Assembly: GCA_947499155.1 (NCBI GenBank)
Contig: CANMND010000001.1
Span: forward strand, 1-64,000
Length of the DNA: 64,000 nucleotides
Direction: 5' to 3'
Origin: an uncultured Sphingomonadales bacterium
GTDB lineage: Bacteria; Pseudomonadota; Alphaproteobacteria; Sphingomonadales; Rhodothalassiaceae
This document shows, in pieces, positions 39,650 through 49,444 of this stretch; position 1 is the first letter of the stretch; every line of letters begins with the position of its first letter. The notes beneath the pieces were generated by a model. That model searched no databases. It saw only the letters and a program-made list of their open reading frames with translations, and was not told where the DNA came from. Both the position numbers and the translations under genes were made by a program.

Positions 39650-40864
39650 ATGGCAAAAATCAAGGTAAAAAATCCGATTGTCGAGCTTGATGGCGACGAA
39701 ATGACCCGGATCATCTGGAAATGGATCAGAGAACGCCTGATCCAGCCTTATCTGGATGTGGACCTGAAATATTACGACCTGTCTGTACAAAAGCGTGACG
39801 AGACGGACGACCAGATTACCATTGATGCCGCAAACGCCATCAAAGAGTTTGGCGTCGGTGTAAAATGCGCCACCATCACACCGGACGAAGCACGCGTTGA
39901 AGAGTTTGATCTCAAGAAAATGTGGCGTTCGCCCAACGGGACGATCCGCAATATTCTGGGCGGTACTGTTTTCCGTGAGCCGATTATCATCAAAAACGTA
40001 CCGCGCCTTGTTCCCGGCTGGACCCAGCCGATGGTTATTGGCCGCCACGCATTTGGTGACCAGTATCGCGCAACCGACTTTCTGGTACCCGGCCCTGGCC
40101 GTTTGACCATGACTTATACACCTGACGATGGTGGCACCCCTGTGGAACATGAAATTTTCCAGTTCCCCAGCGCCGGCATTGCCATGGGCATGTACAATCT
40201 GGATGACTCAATCCGCGACTTTGCCCGGGCGTCGTTCAACTACGGCCTGCAGCGTGGTTTCCCGGTATATCTGTCCACAAAGAACACCATCCTCAAGGCC
40301 TATGACGGTCGATTCAAGGACCTGTTCCAGGAGGTGTTTGACGCTGAGTTCAAGGCAGACTTTGATAAAAAGGGCCTGACCTACGAACATCGCCTGATTG
40401 ATGACATGGTGGCTGCTGCCATGAAATGGGCTGGTGGCTTTGTGTGGGCCTGTAAAAACTATGATGGTGACGTGCAGTCCGACACCGTCGCGCAGGGCTA
40501 TGGCTCCCTCGGCCTCATGACATCGGTCTTGTTGACGCCGGACGGAAACACCGTGGAAGCAGAAGCCGCTCATGGGACAGTCACGCGCCACTACCGCCAG
40601 CATCAGGCGGGCAAGGCCACATCCACCAATCCCATTGCCTCGATCTTTGCCTGGAGCCGTGGGCTTCATTATCGCGGCAAGATGGATGACACCCCTGAGG
40701 TGGAGCAGTTTGCCCAAGCCATTGAGCAAACCTGTATTGAGACAGTTGAACAAGGTCACATGACCAAGGATCTGGCCCTTCTTATCGGCCCGGATCAAAA
40801 CTGGCTCACCACAGAACAGTTCTTTGCCAAGATCGACGAAGGTCTGCAGGCAAAACTGCGTTAA
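39650..40864 (+). CDS. icd: Isocitrate dehydrogenase (NADP)
   Basis: 404-residue eukaryotic-type (subfamily II) NADP isocitrate dehydrogenase converting isocitrate to 2-oxoglutarate. Motifs: [90 protein letters not shown] (metal-binding Asp) and [18 protein letters not shown] 39650 has TTGAGGA upstream; the frame extends 14 codons further back without a site. Confidence 0.96.
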   Translation: MAKIKVKNPIVELDGDEMTRIIWKWIRERLIQPYLDVDLKYYDLSVQKRDETDDQITIDAANAIKEFGVGVKCATITPDEARVEEFDLKKMWRSPNGTIRNILGGTVFREPIIIKNVPRLVPGWTQPMVIGRHAFGDQYRATDFLVPGPGRLTMTYTPDDGGTPVEHEIFQFPSAGIAMGMYNLDDSIRDFARASFNYGLQRGFPVYLSTKNTILKAYDGRFKDLFQEVFDAEFKADFDKKGLTYEHRLIDDMVAAAMKWAGGFVWACKNYDGDVQSDTVAQGYGSLGLMTSVLLTPDGNTVEAEAAHGTVTRHYRQHQAGKATSTNPIASIFAWSRGLHYRGKMDDTPEVEQFAQAIEQTCIETVEQGHMTKDLALLIGPDQNWLTTEQFFAKIDEGLQAKLR

Positions 40865-40879
40865 TTCTATTGAATATCT

Positions 40880-40905
40880 GCCGGGATGTCTTGGGGCGTC
40901 CCGGC
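40880..40905. terminator. Hairpin between convergent icd and methyltransferase
   Basis: GCCGGGATG (40880-40888) pairs with CGTCCCGGC (40897-40905), one G-U pair, loop of eight. A short T-rich tail (GCATTTA) follows on the plus strand. Likely a shared terminator. Confidence 0.55.
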
Positions 40906-40909
40906 GCAT

Positions 40910-41533
40910 TTACCGGATAACAGCACTGCCCCAACTGTTATAGCCAAGCGTGCGCGGCGTCTGTGGCATGTACATATGATCAAGTGACTGGATGGAAAAT
41001 CCTGCTGTCATGATCATCTTGTCAGGCTCACGCGACAGGTGACACCCCCCTGCAATCTTCGGCCAGAACCAGCGGTCCAGCCGTTCCTGCCATCTCCTGA
41101 CCTTAAGGTCAGGCGCAGCACCATGTTCAGCAAACAGCAACCTGCCATTGGGCCTGAGGATCCGCCGCATCTCGTGCAAGGCTCGCATCGGATCGGGGAT
41201 CGTGCATAAGGAGAAAGTCACCACAACCGTATCAGCACTGCCATTTTCAAACGGCAAATATTCGCCCTCCAGGGCTGCCATTTCGACCGGGAAATCCACA
41301 GCCTCAACGCGCTTTGCCGCCCGCGCCAAAAGAACGCCCGCAGGATCAACCCCGATAACGGCTGACACTTTATCCGCATCATAAAATGGCAAATTATGGC
41401 CGGTTCCAAAACCGATCTCGACCACGCGGCCCTCTGCCTGCGGGATGATCTTTGCACGCTGCCTTGCCACAACCCGCATACCGCAAGCGTGCTCGATCAG
41501 ATGTGGCAGAATATGATTATCGTAAAAACCCAT
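40910..41533 (-). CDS. Class I SAM-dependent methyltransferase
   Basis: 207-residue Rossmann-fold methyltransferase: motif I VVEIGFGTGHNLPFY, then IGVDPA (acidic end of strand 2), FENGSADTVVVTFSLCTI and MRRILRPNGRLLFAEHG. It resembles UbiE/Methyltransf_11 proteins of the thiopurine/phospholipid or small-molecule type; substrate not predictable. It is 65 bases downstream of leuD on the same strand, so it may be read from the leu operon. Confidence 0.83.
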   Translation of the reverse strand: MGFYDNHILPHLIEHACGMRVVARQRAKIIPQAEGRVVEIGFGTGHNLPFYDADKVSAVIGVDPAGVLLARAAKRVEAVDFPVEMAALEGEYLPFENGSADTVVVTFSLCTIPDPMRALHEMRRILRPNGRLLFAEHGAAPDLKVRRWQERLDRWFWPKIAGGCHLSREPDKMIMTAGFSIQSLDHMYMPQTPRTLGYNSWGSAVIR

Positions 41534-41598
41534 GCGTTATAATGACACAATAAATCGCGCTCACCAGCAGCTAAAATTAGCCCCGCAGGAAATCATGC

Positions 41599-42210
41599 CT
41601 ATTGCCGGTAGAGCCAGGGCTGTTCAAGCTTTTGCCTTTCCTCGAATGCCGAAATGGCTTTGGCATGGTGTTTGATCGTAAGGCCAACTTCATCAAGACC
41701 GTTCAAAAGGCAAGTGCGTCTAAAATCATCAAGGTCAAAGGTAAAAACGGTTCCGTCTTCAAGTCCCACTGTCATTTCTTGCAGATCAACAACAAGAGAG
41801 CGCCCGGCCTCCCCCTCAGCCGCAAGACGCGTCACCTGATCTTTTGGCAGGGCAATAGTCAAAATACCGTTTTTGAAGGCGTTGGACGCAAAGATATCGG
41901 CAAAGCTCTCAGCAATGACACAGATATAACCCCTGTCCACCAACGCCCAGGCGGCATGCTCCCGACTTGATCCACAGCCAAAATTATCCCCTGAGATCAG
42001 AATACGGCTGGACTCAAAACGTGGCTCATTAAACACGCATTGAGGATCAGGAGTTTTGTCATCCCGATAACGCAAATTGGCAAAAAGTCCTTCTCCCAAC
42101 CCTTCACGCGAAACCGTCTTAAGATAAGCTGCCGGAATGATCGCGTCCGTGTCGATATTGTCATGACAAAATGGTGTGGGAATCGACTGAAGCCTTCTAA
42201 ATGCGTTCAT
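41599..42210 (-). CDS. leuD: 3-isopropylmalate dehydratase, small subunit
   Basis: 203-residue aconitase-swivel subunit of the leucine-pathway isomerase. Motifs: NIDTDAIIPAAYLKTV at the N-terminus and ILISGDNFGCGSSREHAAWAL in the middle. It pairs with LeuC, whose gene ends two bases upstream on this strand. Confidence 0.95.
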   Translation of the reverse strand: MNAFRRLQSIPTPFCHDNIDTDAIIPAAYLKTVSREGLGEGLFANLRYRDDKTPDPQCVFNEPRFESSRILISGDNFGCGSSREHAAWALVDRGYICVIAESFADIFASNAFKNGILTIALPKDQVTRLAAEGEAGRSLVVDLQEMTVGLEDGTVFTFDLDDFRRTCLLNGLDEVGLTIKHHAKAISAFEERQKLEQPWLYRQ

Positions 42211-42212
42211 CT

Positions 42213-43649
42213 TTATTCTCCCTCAACAGCACTAAAGCCACGAATATCAGTCAGATGGCCCGTGACAGCAGCTGCAGCTGCCATGGCAGGCGATAACAGA
42301 TGTGTCCGCGAGCCCGGCCCCTGACGCCCGACGAAATTACGGTTGGAAGTGGACGCACAGCGCGCGCCCGGTGGCACCTTGTCCGGATTCATCGCCAGAC
42401 ACATGGAACAGCCCGGATCCCGCCACTCAAAGCCCGCATCCAGAAAAACCCGGTCCAACCCTTCATCCTCAGCCATCATTTTCACCAGACCTGACCCTGG
42501 AACGACCATTGCCTGAGTGACAGAGTCTGCAACTTTACGGCCACGAAGAACATCAGCGGCGGCGCGCAAATCCTCGATCCGGCTGTTGGTGCAGGACCCG
42601 ATGAAGACATGACTGACCGCAATCTCTGACAGGGGCATTCCCGGCGTCAGATCCATATAGGCCAGCGCCCGTTCCGCCGCCTCCCGCTTGCCCTTGTCCG
42701 CTATGGTGGCCGGATCCGGCACATGGCCTGTTATAGCCAAAACCTGCTCCGGATTCGTCCCCCAGGTCACCTGTGGTGCAATCTGTGATGCCTCAAGATG
42801 AACCTCGCGGTCAAATTTGGCTTCTGGATCAGAGGAAAGCTGCGACCACAAGGTTATGGCCTGCTCCCACTGGCCGGCCTTGGGAGAAAATGGCCGACCC
42901 TGCAGATAACGGAATGTGGTCTCATCTGGCGCTATCAGGCCTGATCTTGCGCCCGCCTCGATCGCCATATTGCACAAAGTCATACGGGCTTCCATGCTAA
43001 GGGCCTCTACAGCCTCGCCCGCAAATTCAATGACATGGCCTGTTCCGCCATTGGTGCCGATTTCACCGATGATCGCCAGCGCCATATCCTTGGCCGTCAC
43101 CCCCAGGGGCAATGTTCCCGACACTGTCACCCGCATGTTCTTTGCTTTTTTCAAGGTCAGGGTCTGGGTCGCCAGAACATGTTCAACCTCAGACGTGCCA
43201 ATTCCAAAAGCCAACGCTCCAAACGCCCCATGGGTGGAGGTGTGGCTGTCGCCACAAACAATGGTCAGACCCGGCTGGGTAAAGCCCTGTTCCGGTCCGA
43301 TCACATGAACAATGCCCTGGCGAACATCATCGACATCGTAATAAGGGATATTCGTCCGCATTACATTGCGGCGCAGCATATCAACCTGCAGTCTGGCCAG
43401 TTCATCAGTGATGCCCTCAGCCCGCCCGACTGTCGGTATATTGTGATCTGCAACCGCAAGTGCTGCCTCAGGCCGCCGCACTGGAATGCCCTGATTAGCC
43501 AGCTTCTCAAACGCTTGGGGGCTTGTCACTTCATGAACCAAATGGCGGTCGATATAAATCAGACCAGAGCCTGATTCTGCATCAGACACCAAATGATTGT
43601 GCCAGATTTTGTCGTATAAAGTCCGAGGTGAAGGCATAAACTGACCCAT
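42213..43649 (-). CDS. leuC: 3-isopropylmalate dehydratase, large subunit
   Basis: 478-residue iron-sulphur dehydratase that isomerises 2- and 3-isopropylmalate. Motifs: [31 protein letters not shown], the cluster-ligand segments [15 protein letters not shown] and [11 protein letters not shown]. The GACTCC-type start is ambiguous: an ATG at 43637 (residue 5) is also possible. LeuB and LeuA are not in this window. Confidence 0.95.
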   Translation of the reverse strand: MGQFMPSPRTLYDKIWHNHLVSDAESGSGLIYIDRHLVHEVTSPQAFEKLANQGIPVRRPEAALAVADHNIPTVGRAEGITDELARLQVDMLRRNVMRTNIPYYDVDDVRQGIVHVIGPEQGFTQPGLTIVCGDSHTSTHGAFGALAFGIGTSEVEHVLATQTLTLKKAKNMRVTVSGTLPLGVTAKDMALAIIGEIGTNGGTGHVIEFAGEAVEALSMEARMTLCNMAIEAGARSGLIAPDETTFRYLQGRPFSPKAGQWEQAITLWSQLSSDPEAKFDREVHLEASQIAPQVTWGTNPEQVLAITGHVPDPATIADKGKREAAERALAYMDLTPGMPLSEIAVSHVFIGSCTNSRIEDLRAAADVLRGRKVADSVTQAMVVPGSGLVKMMAEDEGLDRVFLDAGFEWRDPGCSMCLAMNPDKVPPGARCASTSNRNFVGRQGPGSRTHLLSPAMAAAAAVTGHLTDIRGFSAVEGE

Positions 43650-43704
43650 ATTTTGCTGGAATCACAGTGTCTGTGCCTAGCCCCTGGCCGTTTGTTTCGC
43701 AATG

Positions 43705-43742
43705 CAAAAAAGCGAATCGGCATGATACCGATCCGCTCTTGC
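43705..43742 (-). terminator. Rho-independent terminator after the glycosyltransferase pair
   Basis: On the minus strand AGCGGATCGG pairs with CCGATTCGCT (43711-43737, one mismatch) around a 7-base loop, followed by TTTTTTGCATT. It separates the glycosyltransferase/sulfotransferase pair from leuC. Confidence 0.75.
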
Positions 43743-43786
43743 ATCAAAATGAATACCTGACGTGGATTTGTCGCCGATATTTCTAT

Positions 43787-44536
43787 TCAGCGTGTCTGGG
43801 TGGGCCAATAGCCGGACAACAAGCGCTCTCCTGTATGGCCGCCACCAATCTCATCAATCACGCGGTTTCCAATGCCGGACAGATTCTTGTCGTGCATCCG
43901 ATAGGAGAACAAGGGTTCAGAAAGATGGATACCACCCCAGCCATTATCGATGATACGGCACCATTTATGATGCTTTGTACCCTTGCGGATCGTCTCATCA
44001 AAAGGACCTGCTTCTTCCAGGGCTGCCATTAATGTCACCGCAGGCTCTGGAATGAAGCTGAAGCGCTTGATCAATTCCGGGTCAAAATCAGTGGACTTGC
44101 CCTGACCAATTTCAGTCCCATCATCACCGATCAAGAGGCAGTTGGTGTACACAAAACCGATGTGCCGGTCTTTCTCACGGGCTTTTGTTAATTCGGCAAT
44201 GCAGCGGCTGATATATCCGTCATTGATGAGATCATCAGCGTCCAGAATTACTGCATATTCACCAACGCAGTATTTCATTCCTGCGTTCATAGCTGCAAGC
44301 TTGCCCGCATTGGATGGCATTTCCACCACCTCAATACGTGACAGGGAATTGGGACGCTTGATCGCTTCGCGGATTGTCTCCAACGAATGATCAGTGCTCC
44401 CATCATCAACAATTACGAGCTCAATCGGACTATAGTCCTGACGGAAAACACTGGCGATTGTTTCACCAATGAAACGTCCATAATTGTGATTTGGGATGAT
44501 GACGGACACTAGTCCGGGGGAAGTAATTAATGTCAT
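43787..44536 (-). CDS. Family 2 glycosyltransferase
   Basis: 249-residue GT-A fold enzyme. Signatures: VSVIIPNHNYGRFIGETIASVFRQDYSPIELVIVDDGSTDHS and the DxD-type EYAVILDADDLINDGYI. No membrane segments. It overlaps the upstream sulfotransferase-like gene by four bases (ATGA), so the two are coupled and end at one terminator. The acceptor could be a surface glycan or lipid; the sequence does not say which. Confidence 0.85.
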   Translation of the reverse strand: MTLITSPGLVSVIIPNHNYGRFIGETIASVFRQDYSPIELVIVDDGSTDHSLETIREAIKRPNSLSRIEVVEMPSNAGKLAAMNAGMKYCVGEYAVILDADDLINDGYISRCIAELTKAREKDRHIGFVYTNCLLIGDDGTEIGQGKSTDFDPELIKRFSFIPEPAVTLMAALEEAGPFDETIRKGTKHHKWCRIIDNGWGGIHLSEPLFSYRMHDKNLSGIGNRVIDEIGGGHTGERLLSGYWPTQTR

Positions 44537-45678
44537 GAGTGCGATCTCGCAATAGTCTCTGAAGAGTTCCCAACCCTGTTCGCACCATTAGGCACGAAAA
44601 GATTTTGTGATGTCGTGTCGAGTTGCGCCATCAAGCCCGCGCATCTTTTTTCTACCATGTCTCGCTCATCCTCAGAAAGCACCGTCTGCTTTTGTGCTTT
44701 ATCATCGTGAAAGCGACTGGAATTACTATCGTCCTTGGAGTGATAGCGAAACTGTTCGCTCATGGCCAGCAGTTCATGCTGATCAAAAGAACAATCCAGC
44801 CCATACTCCACGATATAGGGAAAGTTATCCAATGACAGGTCACGGTAGTTAACGAATGCAAGAGGAGTGTGCGCATTTAGTGCGGTCTTGAAATAATTCG
44901 CATAACAGGCTGCAAGATAGTCTGTATCTGTCATGCCGATGGTCTCGTCTAAAGGCAGATCGGCGAGAAATGCCCCCTGATTTGACCCTTTTGCCACAAG
45001 TGCCGCTGTTGTTTCCTTCCTGACCGATGCAATCACTTCTACCGGATCACGGTATAAAAACAGGCACGGCACATCAGGAAACGCTGCTGCGATCATATCC
45101 ACATACAGGATATTCCAGCTGATGAATTTAACGAACGCCTTTTTCTCACTCCCAAGACGGCGCCTTGTCATGGCCAGAACCAACGTCCGCAGGCGCTTTA
45201 AATCGCGCGGAGACATGGAAAGAGGCTTTGAAAAATTGTCTGTAATGGCCGCCCAAAAGCCACGTTGCAATGGGCCACCCTGACTGATCATCATGTGCCC
45301 AACAGGCCGCGCCAGCGCCTTGGTGGTCAGGGTCGAACCGCATCGCGAGATATGAAAGATAAAACCGGACGGTGCGAGACTGTCAGCAAATGGGGCCTCA
45401 TCATCCAGAATATCCAGTGAAGTAGTGAATGCAGTCTTGATTTCTCCTGCCTCAGCCAGATGACTGATGGTAAAAATATACTGCCATTCACGAAACGGGT
45501 GCTGACCAAGGTCGCCCCATAAAACACGCCCGCCATTACGATGATCTATCGCCAGCGGCACAATCCCCGGCATTTCTGACAGCAGACGAACGGCCTCATC
45601 GGTCTCCACATGCCTTTTCATAACATGGGGTACCAGGGCCGACACGACTTCGTGGTCGGGCAGCGCATACAAGGCCAT
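44533..45678 (-). CDS. Sulfotransferase-like protein
   Basis: 381 residues. A PAPS-binding loop is suggested by FIFHISRCGSTLTTKALA near 110 and the 3'-phosphate motif by CLFLYRDPVEVIASVRKE near 205. The N-terminal 100 residues are a separate region with no family I recognise. Probably transfers sulphate, or a related reaction, to a sugar or small molecule with the coupled glycosyltransferase. There are no PAPS synthesis genes in the window, so donor supply must be elsewhere. Confidence 0.7.
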   Translation of the reverse strand: MALYALPDHEVVSALVPHVMKRHVETDEAVRLLSEMPGIVPLAIDHRNGGRVLWGDLGQHPFREWQYIFTISHLAEAGEIKTAFTTSLDILDDEAPFADSLAPSGFIFHISRCGSTLTTKALARPVGHMMISQGGPLQRGFWAAITDNFSKPLSMSPRDLKRLRTLVLAMTRRRLGSEKKAFVKFISWNILYVDMIAAAFPDVPCLFLYRDPVEVIASVRKETTAALVAKGSNQGAFLADLPLDETIGMTDTDYLAACYANYFKTALNAHTPLAFVNYRDLSLDNFPYIVEYGLDCSFDQHELLAMSEQFRYHSKDDSNSSRFHDDKAQKQTVLSEDERDMVEKRCAGLMAQLDTTSQNLFVPNGANRVGNSSETIARSHS

Positions 45679-46008
45679 CGGCGGTTTTATGATTTAGTCC
45701 TTCCTGTTATGATGCCTTGGTCCTGCATGGGACAGATAAGCATAAAGGGCGCATCTCTTTTATCCCGTGTCATATGCCCCTCACCCTGAGGCATGCAAGA
45801 GCAAGTGCACAAAAGCCACCCAAAAAAGGCAAAAACATGGCAAAACTACACAGTTTGCAGTGACATCTCGCCACCTGTTGCACCTCTGCTATAGATGATT
45901 CAGCAGCATTGCATTGTGTTCCCAAAGCCCATGCAGCAGTTGACGCCGCATGCGGTCATGTCGATAAAGGCGCTTATTATCTGATGTATTGTCCGGAGAC
46001 CTTTCATC
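45679..46008. other. 330-base gap between divergent sulfotransferase and MmgE/PrpD genes
   Basis: No ORF I trust. It contains a perfect 10-bp palindrome CCGCATGCGG at 45946-45955, just downstream of a TTGACG (45940-45945) that could be a -35 element for the plus-strand gene; no clear -10 at the expected spacing. Nothing else recognised. Confidence 0.3.
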
Positions 46009-47439
46009 ATGCCTGACACTATCCCAAAACCGCACCAAACAGACAACCCTTTGAAAGCATTCGGACAGTGGATTGCCAACGCCCCTAAGGCCTGGCCACA
46101 AGATGCGACCGACAGTGCACACAAACAATTGATCGATCTTGTCGCTGTCATGGTCCCTGGAGCAGTCGAAGATGCAACCAGATTTGCATTAAACACTGTT
46201 AAGGACTGGGGCACGGGGCCATCAAGCGTTGTCGGCAATAGCACAGGGCTTTCTGCACCCTGGGCCGCACTAGTTAACGGCACTGCCGGTCATGTTCTTG
46301 ATCTTGATGATAATTTCGATCCTCCCAAAGCTCATGCCACAACGGTTCTTGGACCGGCTATTTTTGCATTGGGCGAGCAGGAAGACATTTCCGGAGCAGC
46401 CGTAATTGATGCCTATATCGTTGGCCTGCAAATCATGGGCCGTGTCGGGCAAGGAGTTAATCCCACACACCGGAATCGCGGCTGGCATGCAACTGCGACT
46501 GTAGGCGTAATCGGCGCGGCTGCGGCATGTGCGCGCATTCTGGGACTGGACGCAGAAAAATCCGCCCGTGCCCTGTCCATAGCCACATCCATGTCAGCGG
46601 GCTTCATGTCCCAGTTCGGGAGCATGACAAAACCGCTTCATGCAGGACTGGCAGCCAAAGGTGGCATCATGGCTGCAAGCTTTGCCAGGTCAGGCATGAC
46701 TGCAGGCATGGAGACTCTGGATGGCAGGACCGGCATGAACCGGTTGATGGTCGGACCGGATTATGAAGCTCTTCGTGACGCAATCACAAATCCGGAACAT
46801 GGTCAGGTCTTGCGTTATGAAACAGAACAGGTGGGCGACCCGCTTCTCATCACCGAGCACGGCTACAGGGTTAAGCGTTTTGCCAATTGTGGTGCTTCCC
46901 ACAGGTCCATGGACGGCATACTGGATTTGAAGGCAGAGCATGGCTTTACCCATAAAGACGTGGAAAAAGTCACCATCGACCTGCCCCGTGTGCACTTTAA
47001 CAATCTGATGTACGACGATCCCCAGTCCGGCCTTCAAAGCAAATTTTCGTTTCCACACGCCCTGTCTCTGTGCCTTTACCAGGATCAGATTGGCCTGGCT
47101 GACTTCACCGACGAAGCGGTAATGCGCCCTGAAATTCGCGCTCTTTATCCTCTCATTCATCTCAATCCAGTGGACAAGCTTGAAGGAGAGTTCCCAACTA
47201 CAGTTACTATCCACTTAAAGGATGGCCGGTCAGTCGCAACCACACGCCCATGGCCGCTGGGCAGCAAGGCCCTGCCCTTCAGTATGGCGCAATACTGGGA
47301 TAAATATGACGCCTGCGTTGCGGGTATTCTGAGCAAAAAAGAAGCCGACGCTCTCAGGGAAAAACTGGAAGAACTGCCACAGCTTGCCTCCATCAGAACC
47401 CTGATGCAGTGTCTTGCACGACCCATGGAAGCGGCGTAA
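46009..47439 (+). CDS. MmgE/PrpD family protein
   Basis: 476-residue member of the MmgE/PrpD (2-methylcitrate dehydratase / cis-aconitate decarboxylase-like) family. Features: GTAGHVLDLDDNFDPPKAHATTVLGPAIFALGEQ, RGWHATATVGVIGAAAACARILGLD and FGSMTKPLHAGLAAKGGIMAA. The family removes water or CO2 from citrate-like acids or has unknown substrates; without prpC/prpB neighbours the propionate role is not supported. The next gene (47481) starts 41 bases downstream. Confidence 0.85.
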   Translation: MPDTIPKPHQTDNPLKAFGQWIANAPKAWPQDATDSAHKQLIDLVAVMVPGAVEDATRFALNTVKDWGTGPSSVVGNSTGLSAPWAALVNGTAGHVLDLDDNFDPPKAHATTVLGPAIFALGEQEDISGAAVIDAYIVGLQIMGRVGQGVNPTHRNRGWHATATVGVIGAAAACARILGLDAEKSARALSIATSMSAGFMSQFGSMTKPLHAGLAAKGGIMAASFARSGMTAGMETLDGRTGMNRLMVGPDYEALRDAITNPEHGQVLRYETEQVGDPLLITEHGYRVKRFANCGASHRSMDGILDLKAEHGFTHKDVEKVTIDLPRVHFNNLMYDDPQSGLQSKFSFPHALSLCLYQDQIGLADFTDEAVMRPEIRALYPLIHLNPVDKLEGEFPTTVTIHLKDGRSVATTRPWPLGSKALPFSMAQYWDKYDACVAGILSKKEADALREKLEELPQLASIRTLMQCLARPMEAA

Positions 47440-47480
47440 GACCTCTCTGTCAGCAGCCCAATAAGAAAGATCGTCACAGA

Positions 47481-48299
47481 ATGACCGGGATATCAGCCCA
47501 ACACCCCGAACTCACAGCACTCATTCTCGCCGCGGGGCGGTTTGGGGTGCAGGACAGTGTGGCGCAACTTCAGAACAAGTCACATAAATGCTTTGTAACG
47601 ATAGACGGCGAAGTCATGCTGGAAATGGTTATCAGGGCACTGCACGAAAGCGGTGGTTTTGGCCGGATATTTATCTCGATAGAACGGGAAGAGGACCTGC
47701 GACAAACAGAAAACCTCAGCCGCTGGCTTGATGAGGGTAAAATTTCCTGGATAAAAAGTGAATTGACGCTGGCCGACAGTCTGTTCGCTGCAGGGTCCAA
47801 AATTCCCGATGCCATGCCATTGGTTGTAACAACTGGCGACAATGTCCTGCACACTGCGCCGATGATCGCCGAGTTCAACAAACAGTTTCTGAGCGACACT
47901 CATGACCTTGCCATTGCCTTTACGTCCGAAGCAGTGGTCGCCCAATCTATCCCTGATTCAGGTCTCAATTGGCACCGCCTTAAAGATGGCAACTGGTCCG
48001 CATGCAATATCTACGGCCTGAGATCAGCCAGGGCGTTAAAGGCGGTTGAGGCGTTCCGGGGCGGGGGGCAATTCGGGAAACGCCATTGGCGCATTTTAAA
48101 GGCTTTTGGCATCATCCCGTTCATTTTGTACAAGCTGCGTCTTGCGACCCTTGATACCCTCGTCAACCGAATCGCCAGAAATATGGGCATGACGGCCAGG
48201 GCCGTTAATCTGCCTTATCCTGACGGTCCGATTGACGTGGATAACCCGACTAGCTATGCCTTGAGTGAACGGATACTCAAGGCACGACGTGGGGCCTGA
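47481..48299 (+). CDS. NTP-transferase family nucleotidyltransferase
   Basis: 272 residues from the ATG at 47481; the open frame runs further upstream into the MmgE/PrpD gene. N-terminal ALILAAGRFG with a Lys a little later (NKSHKCFVTIDGEVMLEMVIRAL) and GDNVLHTAPMI form the nucleotide-sugar/MobA-like transferase fold. No other pathway gene is adjacent, so substrate (NTP plus sugar-phosphate, molybdopterin or phospho-alcohol) is open. Spacing suggests co-transcription with the upstream gene. Confidence 0.75.
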   Translation: MTGISAQHPELTALILAAGRFGVQDSVAQLQNKSHKCFVTIDGEVMLEMVIRALHESGGFGRIFISIEREEDLRQTENLSRWLDEGKISWIKSELTLADSLFAAGSKIPDAMPLVVTTGDNVLHTAPMIAEFNKQFLSDTHDLAIAFTSEAVVAQSIPDSGLNWHRLKDGNWSACNIYGLRSARALKAVEAFRGGGQFGKRHWRILKAFGIIPFILYKLRLATLDTLVNRIARNMGMTARAVNLPYPDGPIDVDNPTSYALSERILKARRGA

Positions 48300-48311
48300 C
48301 GGGGTCAATAT

Positions 48312-48776
48312 TCAGCCGCGCCCTCTATAGGGCTGGACTCCTGGATCAGGTACCCACAATCCTGCTGGCGGCTCTCCGGTCTGATAAAAGACATCAATAG
48401 GGATGCCACCCCGTGGATACCAATATCCCCCAAGGCGCAACCATTGGGGAGACAGCTCCTCAACCAGGCGCTCGGCGATTCCAACGGTGCAATCCTCATG
48501 AAACGCCGCGTGGTTCCGGAAGCTTTGCAAATAAAGCTTTAAGGACTTGCTTTCCACCAGATGGGCACCTGGCACATAGTCCAGCACCAAATGGGCAAAA
48601 TCCGGCTGACCTGTTACCGGGCACACACTGGTGAATTCCGGACAGGTGAAGCGCACCAGATAAAGTGAATCGGCACGCGGATTGGGTACTTTTTCAAGGG
48701 TGGCGTCTTCGGGCCGGGTCGGGCTTTGTGCCCGTCCACCAAGCTGGGACAAACCATCATAAATATCTTTGCTCAT
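48312..48776 (-). CDS. queF: NADPH-dependent 7-cyano-7-deazaguanine reductase
   Basis: 154 residues from [14 protein letters not shown]. Single-domain (type I) QueF that reduces preQ0 to preQ1, the substrate of Tgt. The thioimide Cys is in [13 protein letters not shown] with the conserved Asp, and [22 protein letters not shown] completes the site. Together with tgt and queA in this window it indicates a queuosine pathway. An upstream in-frame ATG at 48800 is possible. It is convergent with the nucleotidyltransferase gene. Confidence 0.94.
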   Translation of the reverse strand: MSKDIYDGLSQLGGRAQSPTRPEDATLEKVPNPRADSLYLVRFTCPEFTSVCPVTGQPDFAHLVLDYVPGAHLVESKSLKLYLQSFRNHAAFHEDCTVGIAERLVEELSPQWLRLGGYWYPRGGIPIDVFYQTGEPPAGLWVPDPGVQPYRGRG

Positions 48777-48994
48777 GGCTCGGTTATGCTGCGCGCACAC
48801 AGATTTGTCAAAAGCATCTGTATAGATAAGAAAAAAACTTGTATCCGAAAGCTCTGTTCAGATTCCATTCAGGCTCCTGTGACATACTATTACATTGTCT
48901 TGATGGACCTTTGGCCTTTGCGAATATCTGATTTCCATAGGTCCGGCCAAAGGCACAACCTTCGAAGCCCGTATACGTAAACAGGAGCATGGCA

Positions 48995-49318
48995 ATGGCA
49001 GAACTGCCGAAAGCGCGTTTCTCAATCGGGCAGGTCGTTCGCCATAAAATGTTCGGCTATCGCGGTCTCATTTTCGACGTTGACCCGTTCTTTTCCAACG
49101 CACCTGAATGGTATGAGACCATGGCGCAGACACGCCCGCCCAAGGATATCCCATGGTATCACGTCATGGTGGACGGTGCCGATCATGTCACTTATGTCGC
49201 AGAACGCAATCTGATCGAAAGTGACGATACAGACGATCCCATTGACCATCCGCTGGTACCTGAAATTTTTCAGGCCGGAAACCGGGGCGCCTATCACCTG
49301 CGAGCGCGAGCGAATTAA
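48995..49318 (+). CDS. hspQ: HspQ-like heat-shock protein
   Basis: 107-residue YccV/HspQ-type protein (hemimethylated-DNA-binding-domain fold) with ARFSIGQVVRHKMFGYRGLIFDVDP and PWYHVMVDGADHVTYVAERNL. In enterobacteria HspQ is a Lon substrate-specificity enhancer. The ATG at 48995 has AGGAG seven bases upstream; the ATG at 48989 is too close to the site. Confidence 0.9.
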   Translation: MAELPKARFSIGQVVRHKMFGYRGLIFDVDPFFSNAPEWYETMAQTRPPKDIPWYHVMVDGADHVTYVAERNLIESDDTDDPIDHPLVPEIFQAGNRGAYHLRARAN

Positions 49319-49444
49319 GCACGCGTTATTCTGCTCTCACCCTGTTTGAGACTATCGGTTGTCTCATACCCGATATCTCATCTTGTCACGCCTGCTCTGC
49401 CTCCTTATCCTTTTTCTTTAAGTGGCCTGGACAGGGAGTAGATC

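Noticed and set aside
45940-45955. Promoter with TTGACG and the adjacent CCGCATGCGG palindrome
   Set aside because: No -10 element at standard spacing; kept only as a note in the intergenic entry.
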